From the NCBI GenBank assembly GCA_025924275.1, contig JAICEH010000105.1, positions 1-7,171 of the forward strand: a DNA stretch of 7,171 nt. The letters run 5' to 3'. Source of the DNA: Gemmatimonadales bacterium. Its GTDB lineage: Bacteria; Gemmatimonadota; Gemmatimonadetes; Gemmatimonadales; GWC2-71-9. The notes under the pieces were generated by a model. It was not told the DNA's origin and did no database searches. It worked only from the letters and a program-made list of their open reading frames with translations. A program made the translations under genes and the position numbers. The first letter of the stretch is position 1; every line of letters starts with the position of its first letter. This document shows, piece by piece, positions 1-6,515 of this stretch.

Positions 1-105
1 ATCGTGCTGTCCGCCTCGTTCCTGAGTGTGAGCCCGGGCGCGCCGTCGGGTGACACGGGCGGCCCGTCGGGGGATGGCAGTGCGCCCCGACTGGCGATCG
101 CCGGA

Positions 106-672
106 TCAGCCGATGTCGGTGGACTTGCGGCGCCGGCGGTACTGCGCCCCACCCAGGCCGGCGAGGCCGGTCGCCAGGAGCGTCATCGTGACCGGCTCCG
201 GGGTCGTCGTCTCGGGGGTCGGCGTGGTCGGCGCCGGCGAGGTCACCGGATCCCCCGTCGGGCTGCCCGGCGGAGGCGGGTTGGTCGGCGCACCGGAGGT
301 CGGCGGAGTCGTGGTCGATCCGTCGCCGCCGTCGTCGCCGCCGATCAGCTCGCTGGCGAGGTACGCGCCGCCGCCCACGCCGGCGAGGACCACGACGTAC
401 GCGGAGGACAGGAAGCTGCCCTCGTCGTCGTTCTCGTCCTCGTCCCGGCTGGAGCCGAGGACCGCCGGGGCGCCCGCGAGGCTCGCCAGGGTGGAACCCG
501 ACTGCAGCAGCAGGGCAGGACTCCCCGCCAGCCGGCCGAATTCCGTCCCGAGCGCACTCACGTACTGCCAGCGACCCGAGGCGTTGGTCCGCAGGTCGGC
601 AGCCGCATCGCCGGGGAAGGCCGCAAGGACGGCCGCGCCGGCGAGAAGGCCGAACAGGGGGGTCGCTCGCAT
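106..672 (-). CDS. PEP-CTERM sorting-domain surface protein
   Basis: A 188-residue exported protein, probably targeted by an EpsH/XrtA-type exosortase; its own role is unknown. Residues 1-25 form a signal peptide (MRATPLFGLLAGAAVLAAFP, then Ala-rich). An acidic patch (DEDENDDE, about 77-84) precedes a hydrophobic Gly-rich segment at 86-111. A Pro/Thr-rich linker (120-158) leads to the sorting signal: the tripeptide PEP at 158-160, a hydrophobic stretch (VTMTLLATGLAGLGGA) and a basic tail (RRRRK, 179-183). This order matches the PEP-CTERM family, in which the tripeptide, membrane span and Arg-rich end are diagnostic; the rest of such proteins is usually poorly conserved. The ATG start has an AGGTG Shine-Dalgarno about 6 bases upstream. 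The gene stands alone, and a sigma-54 promoter lies about 60 bases upstream of the start. The second hydrophobic segment is unusual. Family assignment is strong, function open. Confidence 0.88.
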   Translation of the reverse strand: MRATPLFGLLAGAAVLAAFPGDAAADLRTNASGRWQYVSALGTEFGRLAGSPALLLQSGSTLASLAGAPAVLGSSRDEDENDDEGSFLSSAYVVVLAGVGGGAYLASELIGGDDGGDGSTTTPPTSGAPTNPPPPGSPTGDPVTSPAPTTPTPETTTPEPVTMTLLATGLAGLGGAQYRRRRKSTDIG

Positions 673-733
673 CGGTCACCTCATCTTGGGGAAGCGGATC
701 GCACTGAGCCGCACTGGCGGCGCGGGCCGGAAT

Positions 734-750
734 TGCAAGAGGCAAGCCAG
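734..750 (-). promoter_or_regulatory. sigma-54 (RpoN) -24/-12 promoter of the PEP-CTERM gene
   Basis: Read on the minus strand the site is CTGGCTTGCCTCTTGCA. It fits the RpoN consensus YTGGCACGRNNNTTGCW in length, in the invariant GG and GC with correct spacing, and in the full TTGCA -12 half; A and C of the -24 half and the R position deviate. Transcription would begin near 723, giving a leader of about 50 bases before the ATG at 672. RpoN control of PEP-CTERM genes through PrsK/PrsR is known in other exosortase-containing bacteria, so motif and gene type support each other. Confidence 0.72.
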
Positions 751-813
751 TTTGCTGCCCATTGGGCACGCCGACTCCGCGCCGGACAACTCCTTGTAGG
801 CCCGTCACTTCCA

Positions 814-839
814 ACCGTGCATGCGGATCGTTGCACGGT
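814..839. promoter_or_regulatory. Inverted repeat, candidate enhancer-binding-protein site
   Basis: ACCGTGCA (814-821) and TGCACGGT (832-839) form a perfect 8-bp inverted repeat around a 10-base centre. It lies about 90-115 bp upstream of the start predicted from the sigma-54 promoter, the distance typical of activator sites for RpoN-dependent transcription. A PrsR-like activator is the natural candidate, but no regulator gene lies in the window. The site could also serve the divergent gene at 1019. Confidence 0.45.
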
Positions 840-908
840 CCGACGGGGGTGGAGACGGGTCGAGGACCAGCGGCCAGGCCGACGTCTGTTGCGGCCCCGC
901 CTCAACAG

Positions 909-937
909 TTGTCCCCCGGGACCCCGGTCCCCATTAT
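909..937 (+). promoter_or_regulatory. Sigma-70-like promoter of the membrane-protein gene
   Basis: TTGTCC (909-914), a 17-base spacer and CATTAT (932-937) match the -35 and -10 consensus at 4 of 6 positions each. Transcription would start near 944, leaving about 75 bases of leader before the ATG at 1019. The spacer carries GGGACCCCGGTCCC and the -10 sits inside CCCCATTATGGGG, so a repressor could bind here; none is identified. Confidence 0.45.
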
Positions 938-1018
938 GGGGCGGCCACGGCGGCCCGCCAGGGCTCGCGGACACTGTTGCGTTGCTGTCGCCTGCTCCCC
1001 TCACGACCAGGAGAACCG

Positions 1019-1507
1019 ATGCCGACGAATCCCGTGATGCCGACCCGGTCCGACTCCTCGGCGCCGCGCACCGACGCCCGCGCCGCGATCGCGAGCCTCC
1101 TGACGGGACTCGGCATCGCGCTGCTGGTGGCCGCGACGATCGACATCGCCGTGCTCTGGGCCATCCAGCGGGAGCCGAACGCGCAGGCGGACTTCGCCGC
1201 CATCACCGCGACGCTGGACAACTTCTCGCTCATCGTGATCGCGCTCGCGGCCCTCGGCGGCGCCCTGATGCTGCGGGAACCGGGCATCGGCGCGGTCCGG
1301 GGCCTCGGGGCGCTCTGCCTCATCGCCGGCGGCGTCGCCGGGCTGCTGGGCGTGCTGCTCCTTCTCGACTTCTTCCAGGTGCGCGGGCTGATGCAGGGAC
1401 CGGCCCGGTCGCTCTTCCTGGCCACGACGGTCAAGGGGCTGGCCCTCGCCGGCCTGTACACGCTCTTCCTGCTGGTCGCCGGGGCCCGCGGCCTGCGGGG
1501 CCGCTGA
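1019..1507 (+). CDS. Four-helix integral membrane protein, function unknown
   Basis: A 162-residue protein I do not recognise. After a polar N-terminus of about 22 residues, four hydrophobic segments follow: roughly 24-49 (ASLLTGLGIALLVAATIDIA), 71-88 (FSLIVIALAALGGALML), 98-121 (ALCLIAGGVAGLLGVLLLLD) and 132-157 (LFLATTVKGLALAGLYTLFL). Short loops contain few charged residues; the longest, about 50-70, is extracytoplasmic or cytoplasmic depending on topology. The ATG at 1019 is chosen because AGGAG (1009-1013) lies 5 bases upstream; the same frame is open further left but lacks a ribosome site and reads as low-complexity sequence. The gene ends 7 bases before the stop of the convergent copper operon. 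There is no enzyme motif. The -10 region palindrome suggests regulated expression. Confidence 0.75.
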   Translation: MPTNPVMPTRSDSSAPRTDARAAIASLLTGLGIALLVAATIDIAVLWAIQREPNAQADFAAITATLDNFSLIVIALAALGGALMLREPGIGAVRGLGALCLIAGGVAGLLGVLLLLDFFQVRGLMQGPARSLFLATTVKGLALAGLYTLFLLVAGARGLRGR

Positions 1508-1514
1508 GCCCGCG

Positions 1515-2567
1515 TCAGTGCCCCATCGCCTCGTGGTGCGGAGCCCCCCGCCGCACCGTGGGGCGGGGCAGTTCCGGCTCGAAGTCCACCGCGGGTCCGC
1601 CCTGGTTGGCGGCCCCCATCCGCGCTCCCATCGCCCGCCATTCGTCGTGCGCCACGGTGTCCGATGCCGCGTCGCGGTAGCGGGCGGCGAGTCGCAGCAG
1701 CTCCGCGCGCTTCGCCTCGCGGGGGACGAGGTCGGACGCGAGGATGTCGGACACGACGTCGTGCAAGGCGTGCAGGTTGTCGAAGATGGCCGCCGCCTCG
1801 GGGTACCGCGCGGCGAAGCGCGGGGCGACCACGGCCGTCATCGGCATCAGGTACGGCAGCCCGTCGAGCCCGGCAGCCACCATCTGCCAGAAGCGCCCCA
1901 CCGCCTGCGCCACGCGGCGCTGGCGGCCCGCCGCCTCGGCCTCCACCAGGAGCGCATCATAGAGCCCGACCTGCATCCAGTGGTAGGCCCAGATCAGGCC
2001 GTTGAACCTGGGGTACCGCTCCCGGAAGGCGAGCGAATACCGGTGTCCCTCCATCAGCTCGAGCGACTTCGGCACCGCGGCCAACGCCAGGTCGGGCCGG
2101 GAGCGGTAGTAGCGGAGCAGCTCGGCCACTGCCGCGTCCTTCGCCGGCGGATCGAGGCGCTCGTCGGCCCAGACGTCGTAGATCTGCCGGTGCAGTCCGT
2201 GGGCCCAGTCGAACATCAGCTTCACTTCGGGCACCAGGCGGGCGTACTCCACCTCGATCGCCGCCTCCTCGAGCGGGAGGGCCGGCGGGTTCCGCAGGAC
2301 CCCCTCCACCAGGCGGCGGAATTCCCGCTGCTCGAGCCGCGCCGGGTCGGCACCCGGCCGGGTGAGCAGGGTCTCGTAGAGGATCGCGTGGCCGTAGTCG
2401 AAGCCGTTGAACAGCCGGTCGGCGCCGGGATAGGCGCGGCGGAAGACCCAGTTGTGGCGTGCCTGGAGATAGGCCTGCTCGTCCGCGGTGACCCACTGGG
2501 CCGCCGCCGGGGTGGCGCGCGCCCCGGCGAGGAGGAGTGCCACGAGCACGAGCCGCCCGGCACTCAC
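1515..2567 (-). CDS. Secreted protein of unknown function, last gene of copper operon
   Basis: A 350-residue exported protein without a recognised domain. Residues 1-23 form a signal peptide (VLVALLLAGARATPAAA, cleavage probably before QW). The mature part is largely helical and rich in Trp, Tyr and Arg; the motif HNWVFRRAYPGADRLFNG followed by FDYGHAILYE (about 38-65) looks like a conserved core, and a second is YPRFNGLIWAYHWMQVG. It has no Cys pair and no CxxCH haem motif. The C-terminus ends HHEAMGH (344-350), a possible metal-binding tail. The GTG start (2567-2565) is chosen because it overlaps the stop of the preceding barrel gene as GTGA, is preceded by GGGGGTG, and opens directly into the signal peptide; upstream in-frame sequence is just the shadow of the barrel gene. 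Position suggests a periplasmic role in copper handling, which is inference only. Confidence 0.8.
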   Translation of the reverse strand: MSAGRLVLVALLLAGARATPAAAQWVTADEQAYLQARHNWVFRRAYPGADRLFNGFDYGHAILYETLLTRPGADPARLEQREFRRLVEGVLRNPPALPLEEAAIEVEYARLVPEVKLMFDWAHGLHRQIYDVWADERLDPPAKDAAVAELLRYYRSRPDLALAAVPKSLELMEGHRYSLAFRERYPRFNGLIWAYHWMQVGLYDALLVEAEAAGRQRRVAQAVGRFWQMVAAGLDGLPYLMPMTAVVAPRFAARYPEAAAIFDNLHALHDVVSDILASDLVPREAKRAELLRLAARYRDAASDTVAHDEWRAMGARMGAANQGGPAVDFEPELPRPTVRRGAPHHEAMGH

Positions 2568-3349
2568 GGCGCACCCCCGCGGCCCCGGGCGAATGCGGTC
2601 ATCCAGCCGAAGCCCAGCCGCACGCCCCATCCCCGTGCCGCCCCCGCGACCCGGTAGCGGAGCCCCGAGTCGAGCACCAGCCGCGGGGTGAGCTGGCGCC
2701 GGCCGCCGATCCCAAGGTCCCAGTCCAGGGGGGCCCCGTCGGAGAAGGGATCCCCCGCCAGCACTTCGACGCCCACGAGGGTGGCGGCGAGCGGGAACGC
2801 CCGGTCGAGCGCCAGGCCGCCGCGCCAGCGGTGCTGCCCGGCGTGGGCGTCCTCGGACGGCCCGAACGTGCCGGCGGCGTTCAGGTGGACCCGGTGCCGG
2901 CCGAACCCGCGGGTTGCTACGGCCCCGACGGTGGTGAACGCAGCCCCCGGCGCCTCGGAGCCGACCGGCAGGAGGACGGAGGCCTCGAGCGCCAGGGCAG
3001 GGAGCGTCCCGCTCTCGACGTTGAGCGCGTGCAGCACGCCGAGCTCGATGCCGGCCAGCCCCCCGCGCATCCCGGCCGCGTCGGCCCACGCCAGCGGCAC
3101 CCCCACCTCGATCTCGGTGCGCGGCAGGAGCCCCACGGCGACCGAGGGCGCCACCGTCCACCCGTAGCCCCCGCCCTCGGCCCGGGTCAGGTCGAGCGGC
3201 GAGAGCTGGAACTCGACGCCCTTCCGCTCCAGGGCACGCGCGTCGGTCACGTCGAACGGGTGGCCGCGGTCGAGGTTGTACCAGTCCTGCTGCGCGAGGG
3301 CGGTCGAGGGCGCCCCCGCGACCAACGCCGCGGCGAACAGCCCCCTCAT
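2564..3349 (-). CDS. Outer-membrane beta-barrel protein in copper operon
   Basis: A 261-residue exported protein with a signal peptide at 1-19 (cleavage ALA/QQDW). The rest alternates hydrophobic and polar residues in short strands split by Gly/Asp turns, for example YGWTVAPSVAVGLLPRTEIE, LPALALEASVLLPVG, and GVRLGFGWMTAF near the end. This is typical of a 10-14-strand outer-membrane barrel and resembles the loosely defined MetA-pathway phenol-degradation transporter group; assignment to that group is tentative. It lacks the Met/His-rich repeats of classical CopB. The ATG overlaps the csoR stop as ATGA and has no clear Shine-Dalgarno, so translation probably depends on coupling. Its own stop overlaps the GTG of the next gene. 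Co-transcription with CopA suggests a role in moving or sensing copper at the outer membrane, but substrate and direction are unknown. Confidence 0.8.
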   Translation of the reverse strand: MRGLFAAALVAGAPSTALAQQDWYNLDRGHPFDVTDARALERKGVEFQLSPLDLTRAEGGGYGWTVAPSVAVGLLPRTEIEVGVPLAWADAAGMRGGLAGIELGVLHALNVESGTLPALALEASVLLPVGSEAPGAAFTTVGAVATRGFGRHRVHLNAAGTFGPSEDAHAGQHRWRGGLALDRAFPLAATLVGVEVLAGDPFSDGAPLDWDLGIGGRRQLTPRLVLDSGLRYRVAGAARGWGVRLGFGWMTAFARGRGGAP

Positions 3350-3693
3350 CGCACGTGCTTGTACATCAGGTCCACCACCTCGTCGTACATCGCCCGGGCC
3401 TCGTCCCCGCCCTGCCGGATGGCGTGGGTGGCGCAGTGCTCCAGGTGGTTCTTCATCAGCGAGCGGGAGACGCCCCGCAGCGCCTCCTGCACCGAGGAGA
3501 GCTGCACCAGGATGTCGGCGCAGTAGCGCTCCTCCTCGACCATCTTCTGGAGCCCGCGCACCTGGCCCTCGATCCGGCGGAGCCGGTGCAGGTTCTTCTG
3601 CTTGAGCTCGGGGTCCACGCCCACGGCCCTCCGGCCGTCGGGGCCGGCCTCGTGCGAGGCGCCGCAGCCGCAGGTGATCGTCTCGTCGCTCAT
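3346..3693 (-). CDS. csoR: CsoR-family copper-sensing transcriptional repressor
   Basis: A 115-residue all-helical regulator of the CsoR/RcnR/FrmR family (DUF156), which binds DNA when metal-free and releases it on binding Cu(+). The family core starts near residue 30 (LKQKNLHRLRRIEGQVRGLQ). The Cu(+) ligand triad is intact: Cys58, His83 and Cys87 have the 25- and 4-residue spacing of Mycobacterium tuberculosis CsoR Cys36/His61/Cys65, and the Tyr before the first Cys is also kept. RcnR-type Ni/Co sensors would show an N-terminal His ligand set and FrmR lacks the His at this position. Unusual is a roughly 25-residue extension with Cys8, Cys10 and His14. The ATG overlaps the copA stop as ATGA and has GGGAGGG upstream. 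It is inside the operon it presumably represses, implying autoregulation. Confidence 0.94.
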   Translation of the reverse strand: MSDETITCGCGASHEAGPDGRRAVGVDPELKQKNLHRLRRIEGQVRGLQKMVEEERYCADILVQLSSVQEALRGVSRSLMKNHLEHCATHAIRQGGDEARAMYDEVVDLMYKHVR

Positions 3694-6098
3694 CGCATCC
3701 CTCCCTGGAAGCCCCGGAGCCGCAGGCTGTTGGTGACCACGCTGACCGAGCTGAAGGCCATCGCCGCCGAGGCCAGCACCGGGCTCAGCAGCAGGCCGAG
3801 GGCCGGGTAGAGCACGCCCGCGGCGACGGGAATGCCGATCACGTTGTAGATGAAGGCCCAGAACAGGTTCTGGCGCATCGTGCCCATCGTGCGCCGGGCC
3901 AGCCCGAGCGCATCGGCCAGGGCGTGCAGGTCGTCGCGGAGCAGGGTCACGTCCGCGGCGTCCGCGGCCACGTCGGCGCCGGCCCCCATGGCGACGCCCA
4001 CGTCCGCCCGGGCCAGCGCGGGGGCGTCATTCACGCCGTCGCCCACCATCGCCACCACCCGGCCCTCGGCCTGCAGCCGGGTCACGTACGCCAGTTTCCC
4101 TTCCGGCAGCACCTCGGCCTCCACGGCATCGATGCCCGCCTCGCGGGCGATCGCCTCGGCCGCACCCCGCCGGTCGCCGGTGAGCATCGCGACCCGGAGG
4201 CCCAGGCGGTGGAGGCGTGCCACGGCGGCCCGGCTGGTCGGCTTGAGGCGGTCGGCCAGGGCGATGGCGCCACGGACCTCGCCGTCCACCGCGACCAGCA
4301 CCGGCGTGGCACCCGAGGCGGCGAACCGCTCAGCGGCCCCGGGCCCGGCCCCCGGCGACACGCCCTCGGCCTCGAGCAGCCTGGCGCTGCCAACCAGCAC
4401 CTGTCGGCCCGCCACCACGCCCACGGCCCCGAACCCGGCGCGCGCCTCGAACCGATCGGGCGCGGGCAGGTCGAGCCCGCGCTCCTCGGCCCAGGCCACG
4501 ATCGCGCGGGCGAGGGGATGTTCCGAGCCCCGCTCGAGCCCGGCCGCGAGGCGGGCCGCCTCGTCGTCCAGCGCGGCCTCGGTCACCCGCGGACGCCCCT
4601 CGGTGAGCGTGCCGGTCTTGTCGAGGATCACCGTGTCCACGTCGGCGGCGCGCTGGAGCGGCTCCCCGCCCTTGATCAGCACCCCGAGCTCCGCGCCGCG
4701 GCCGGTGGCCACCATCACCGCCGTGGGCACCGCCAGGCCCATCGCGCAGGGACAGGCGATGATGAGGACCGCCACCGCGGCGGTGAGCGCGCGGACCGGG
4801 TCCCCGCCCAGGAGGGTCCAGGCGACGAACGTCGCGATCGCGATCGAGACCACCACGGGCACGAACACGCCCGAGATCCGGTCGGCCAGGCCCTGGATCG
4901 GGGCGCGGGATCCCTGGGCCTCGCGCATCAGCGTCACGATGCGGCCGAGCGCACTGTCGGCCCCGAGTGCCGTCGCGCGGATCCGGAGCGCGCCGGCCTG
5001 GTTGAGGGTCCCGCTGCTCACCCGGCTGCCCGGCGTCTTGTCCACCGGGAGGCTCTCGCCGGTGAGCACCGACTCGTCCACGGCGCTGGTGCCCGAGAGC
5101 ACTTCCCCGTCCACCGGCATCCGCTCGCCGGGCCGGACGAGGATCGTGTCGCCCCGCCGGACCGAGGTGAGCGGCACGGTCGCCTCGCGGCCGTCGCGCA
5201 CCACGGTGGCCTCGAGCGGCTGCAGCGCCGCGAGCCCGCGGAGCGCCTCGGCGGTGCGCCGCTTGGCCCGCGCCTCGAAGGCGTTCCCAAGGAGCACCAG
5301 CGCCACGATGATGATCACCGCCTCGTAGTAGACGTCCGGCGCCACGCCCCGGGCGGCGAACCAGCCCGGCGCCAGCGTCACCGCGGCGGAGAAGAGGAAC
5401 GCGGCGCCGGTGCCCACCGCCACGAGCGTGTCCATCGTGGCGGAGTGGTGCCGGAACGCGGCCCAGGCGTTGGCGTAGAAGTGCCGGCCAGCCCACGCCA
5501 TCACCAGCAGCGTGAGGCCCAGGAGCGCCCAGCGGAGGGCGCCGTGGGGGATGGCGTAGAGCCACGGCATAACGCCCCGGAGCGTGGGCTCGAGCGTCTG
5601 CATGACCCAGTTCATCACCGGGTCGGTGGCGCCGTGCAGCCCCGCGCCCATCAGGGGCATCGAGAGCAGCATCGCCACGGCGCCGATGCCGAGGCTCACC
5701 AGCGAACGGAACCGGAGCCGGCGGTACTCGGCCTCGCGCGAGCGGTCCTGCGCCTCCTGCTCCTCGAACGCCGAGCGGTCGGCGGAGGGCAGCTCGGCGC
5801 CGTAGCCGGTGCTGCGCACCGTCTCGAGCAGTTCCTCGGGAGTGGTGGCGGCGGGGTCGTAGGCCACCGTGGCCTGCTCGGTCATCAGGTTGACCGTCGC
5901 CCCTCTCACGCCGGGGGCCCGCTCGAGCGCCTGCTGCACCCGGGCCTGGCAGGAGGCGCAGTGCATGCCCGTCACGGGGAAGGTGATCCGCTCGGCGTCA
6001 GGTGCCGGCGGGCCGGTGAGTGCGGGTGCGGCGGGCGGTGAGGTCGCGGCCGCTTGCATCACGGGGAGCCCACGGCGCCGGTGCTGGTGCTCGTGCAT
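3690..6098 (-). CDS. copA: Cu(+)-exporting P1B-type ATPase
   Basis: An 802-residue inner-membrane pump that drives Cu(+) out of the cytoplasm with ATP. Domain order: short His-bearing N-terminus (MHEHQH), one HMA domain with GMHCASC (44-50, ligands Cys47 and Cys50), two leading helices (about 131-153 and 187-205), actuator domain with TGES (346-349), ion-channel motif CPC (449-451), phosphorylation motif DKTGT with Asp493, nucleotide-domain SEHP (525-528) and GFG (555-557), hinge GDGVND (686-691), then YN (751-752) and MAFSS (780-784) in the last helices. CPC, YN and MxxSS together mark the Cu(+)/Ag(+) subclass P1B-1 rather than Zn/Cd pumps. All catalytic residues are present. The ATG at 6098 lies 7 bases after the cupredoxin stop with a weak GAGTGAG site; Met14 is a possible alternative start. 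It is the core of the five-gene operon. Confidence 0.97.
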   Translation of the reverse strand: MHEHQHRRRGLPVMQAAATSPPAAPALTGPPAPDAERITFPVTGMHCASCQARVQQALERAPGVRGATVNLMTEQATVAYDPAATTPEELLETVRSTGYGAELPSADRSAFEEQEAQDRSREAEYRRLRFRSLVSLGIGAVAMLLSMPLMGAGLHGATDPVMNWVMQTLEPTLRGVMPWLYAIPHGALRWALLGLTLLVMAWAGRHFYANAWAAFRHHSATMDTLVAVGTGAAFLFSAAVTLAPGWFAARGVAPDVYYEAVIIIVALVLLGNAFEARAKRRTAEALRGLAALQPLEATVVRDGREATVPLTSVRRGDTILVRPGERMPVDGEVLSGTSAVDESVLTGESLPVDKTPGSRVSSGTLNQAGALRIRATALGADSALGRIVTLMREAQGSRAPIQGLADRISGVFVPVVVSIAIATFVAWTLLGGDPVRALTAAVAVLIIACPCAMGLAVPTAVMVATGRGAELGVLIKGGEPLQRAADVDTVILDKTGTLTEGRPRVTEAALDDEAARLAAGLERGSEHPLARAIVAWAEERGLDLPAPDRFEARAGFGAVGVVAGRQVLVGSARLLEAEGVSPGAGPGAAERFAASGATPVLVAVDGEVRGAIALADRLKPTSRAAVARLHRLGLRVAMLTGDRRGAAEAIAREAGIDAVEAEVLPEGKLAYVTRLQAEGRVVAMVGDGVNDAPALARADVGVAMGAGADVAADAADVTLLRDDLHALADALGLARRTMGTMRQNLFWAFIYNVIGIPVAAGVLYPALGLLLSPVLASAAMAFSSVSVVTNSLRLRGFQGGMR

Positions 6099-6105
6099 GG
6101 TGGAC

Positions 6106-6486
6106 TCACTCGACCACGAGGCGCCCGCGGAGCATGCTCATCCCGCAGGTGAACTCGTAGGTGCCGGGCTTGTCCGGTGTGAACTCGACCGGGGTCCGGG
6201 CGAAGGGCGGGAGGAACTTCCGGACGCCGAAGTCGGGGAAGACCACTTCCTCGGAGCAGCTGGCGTCCTCCTGGCGGTCGAAGACCAGCCGGACCGGCTG
6301 GCCGGCGCGGACCCGGATCGAGCCGGGCTCGTAACCGCCGCGGACCGCCACGACGACCTCCTGGGGCCCGCCGGTCGGAGCCGCGGTGGCCGCCACCGGG
6401 GTGCGCCCGGCGCGGAAGAACCACCAGTTGACGAAGGTGATGGCGGCGATGCCGCCGAGAAGTACCAGCCAATTGGCCGCGGACAC
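6106..6486 (-). CDS. Membrane-anchored cupredoxin-domain protein
   Basis: A 126-residue copper-binding protein that heads the operon. One N-terminal helix (about 6-24, WLVLLGGIAAITFVNWWFF) anchors it with the rest probably in the periplasm. A linker (25-40) leads to a single cupredoxin fold (about 42-126): EVVVAVRGGYEPGSIRVRAG, then DASCSEEVVFPDFG, then PGTYEFTCGMSMLRGRLVVE. Likely copper ligands are Cys77, Cys114 and Met116 and/or Met118; the usual paired His ligands are absent. Small proteins and fused domains of this kind occur beside copper ATPases, and delivery of Cu(+) to or from CopA is plausible. The start is GTG (6486-6484), supported by GGAGGG about 5 bases upstream; no upstream ATG would keep the frame and a ribosome site. 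The stop is 7 bases before copA. Confidence 0.88.
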   Translation of the reverse strand: MSAANWLVLLGGIAAITFVNWWFFRAGRTPVAATAAPTGGPQEVVVAVRGGYEPGSIRVRAGQPVRLVFDRQEDASCSEEVVFPDFGVRKFLPPFARTPVEFTPDKPGTYEFTCGMSMLRGRLVVE

Positions 6487-6515
6487 GGGGCCCTCCAGTT
6501 GCTCCGGACGGCCCC

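Larger units (their letters stand above)
673..1018. other. Divergent intergenic region (346 bp) without a gene
   Basis: This stretch separates the PEP-CTERM gene from the divergent membrane-protein gene. It holds the sigma-54 promoter (734-750), the 814-839 inverted repeat and the sigma-70-like promoter at 909-937, with palindromes CAACAGTTG (903-911), GGGACCCCGGTCCC (918-931) and CCCCATTATGGGG (929-941). The frames open across it give Arg/Pro/Gly-rich, low-quality translations with no supported start, and I see no gene in it. Confidence 0.6.

Noticed and set aside
1..105. Possible gene end or start at the left edge
   Set aside because: One plus frame ends at TGA 51-53 and a minus GTG occurs at 58-56, but neither has a recognisable sequence or ribosome site. 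The palindrome GGCGATCGCC (93-102) has no T run to make it a terminator.
821..1018. Earlier start for the membrane-protein gene
   Set aside because: The added 66 residues are low-complexity, would span the promoter, and have no ribosome site, whereas the ATG at 1019 has AGGAG.
1488..1504. GCGGCC/GGCCGC hairpin at the end of the membrane-protein gene
   Set aside because: A perfect 6-bp stem between convergent genes, but it is inside coding sequence and has no T run on either side, so it is not supported as an intrinsic terminator.
4..1680. A 558-codon open frame on the plus strand
   Set aside because: It crosses the PEP-CTERM gene in antisense, two promoters and the membrane gene out of frame. 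Its translation is Arg/Gly/Ala-rich without any domain, which is typical of stop-free frames at high GC.
2568..3161. Upstream extension of the secreted-protein frame
   Set aside because: This part is the out-of-frame shadow of the beta-barrel gene. The signal peptide begins exactly at the GTG at 2567, so the start belongs there.
3924..6041. Long plus-strand frames (also 3850-5328) opposite copA
   Set aside because: They are antisense to an intact ATPase with every family motif, and their translations are His/Gly/Arg- or Ser/Arg-rich with no recognisable domain.
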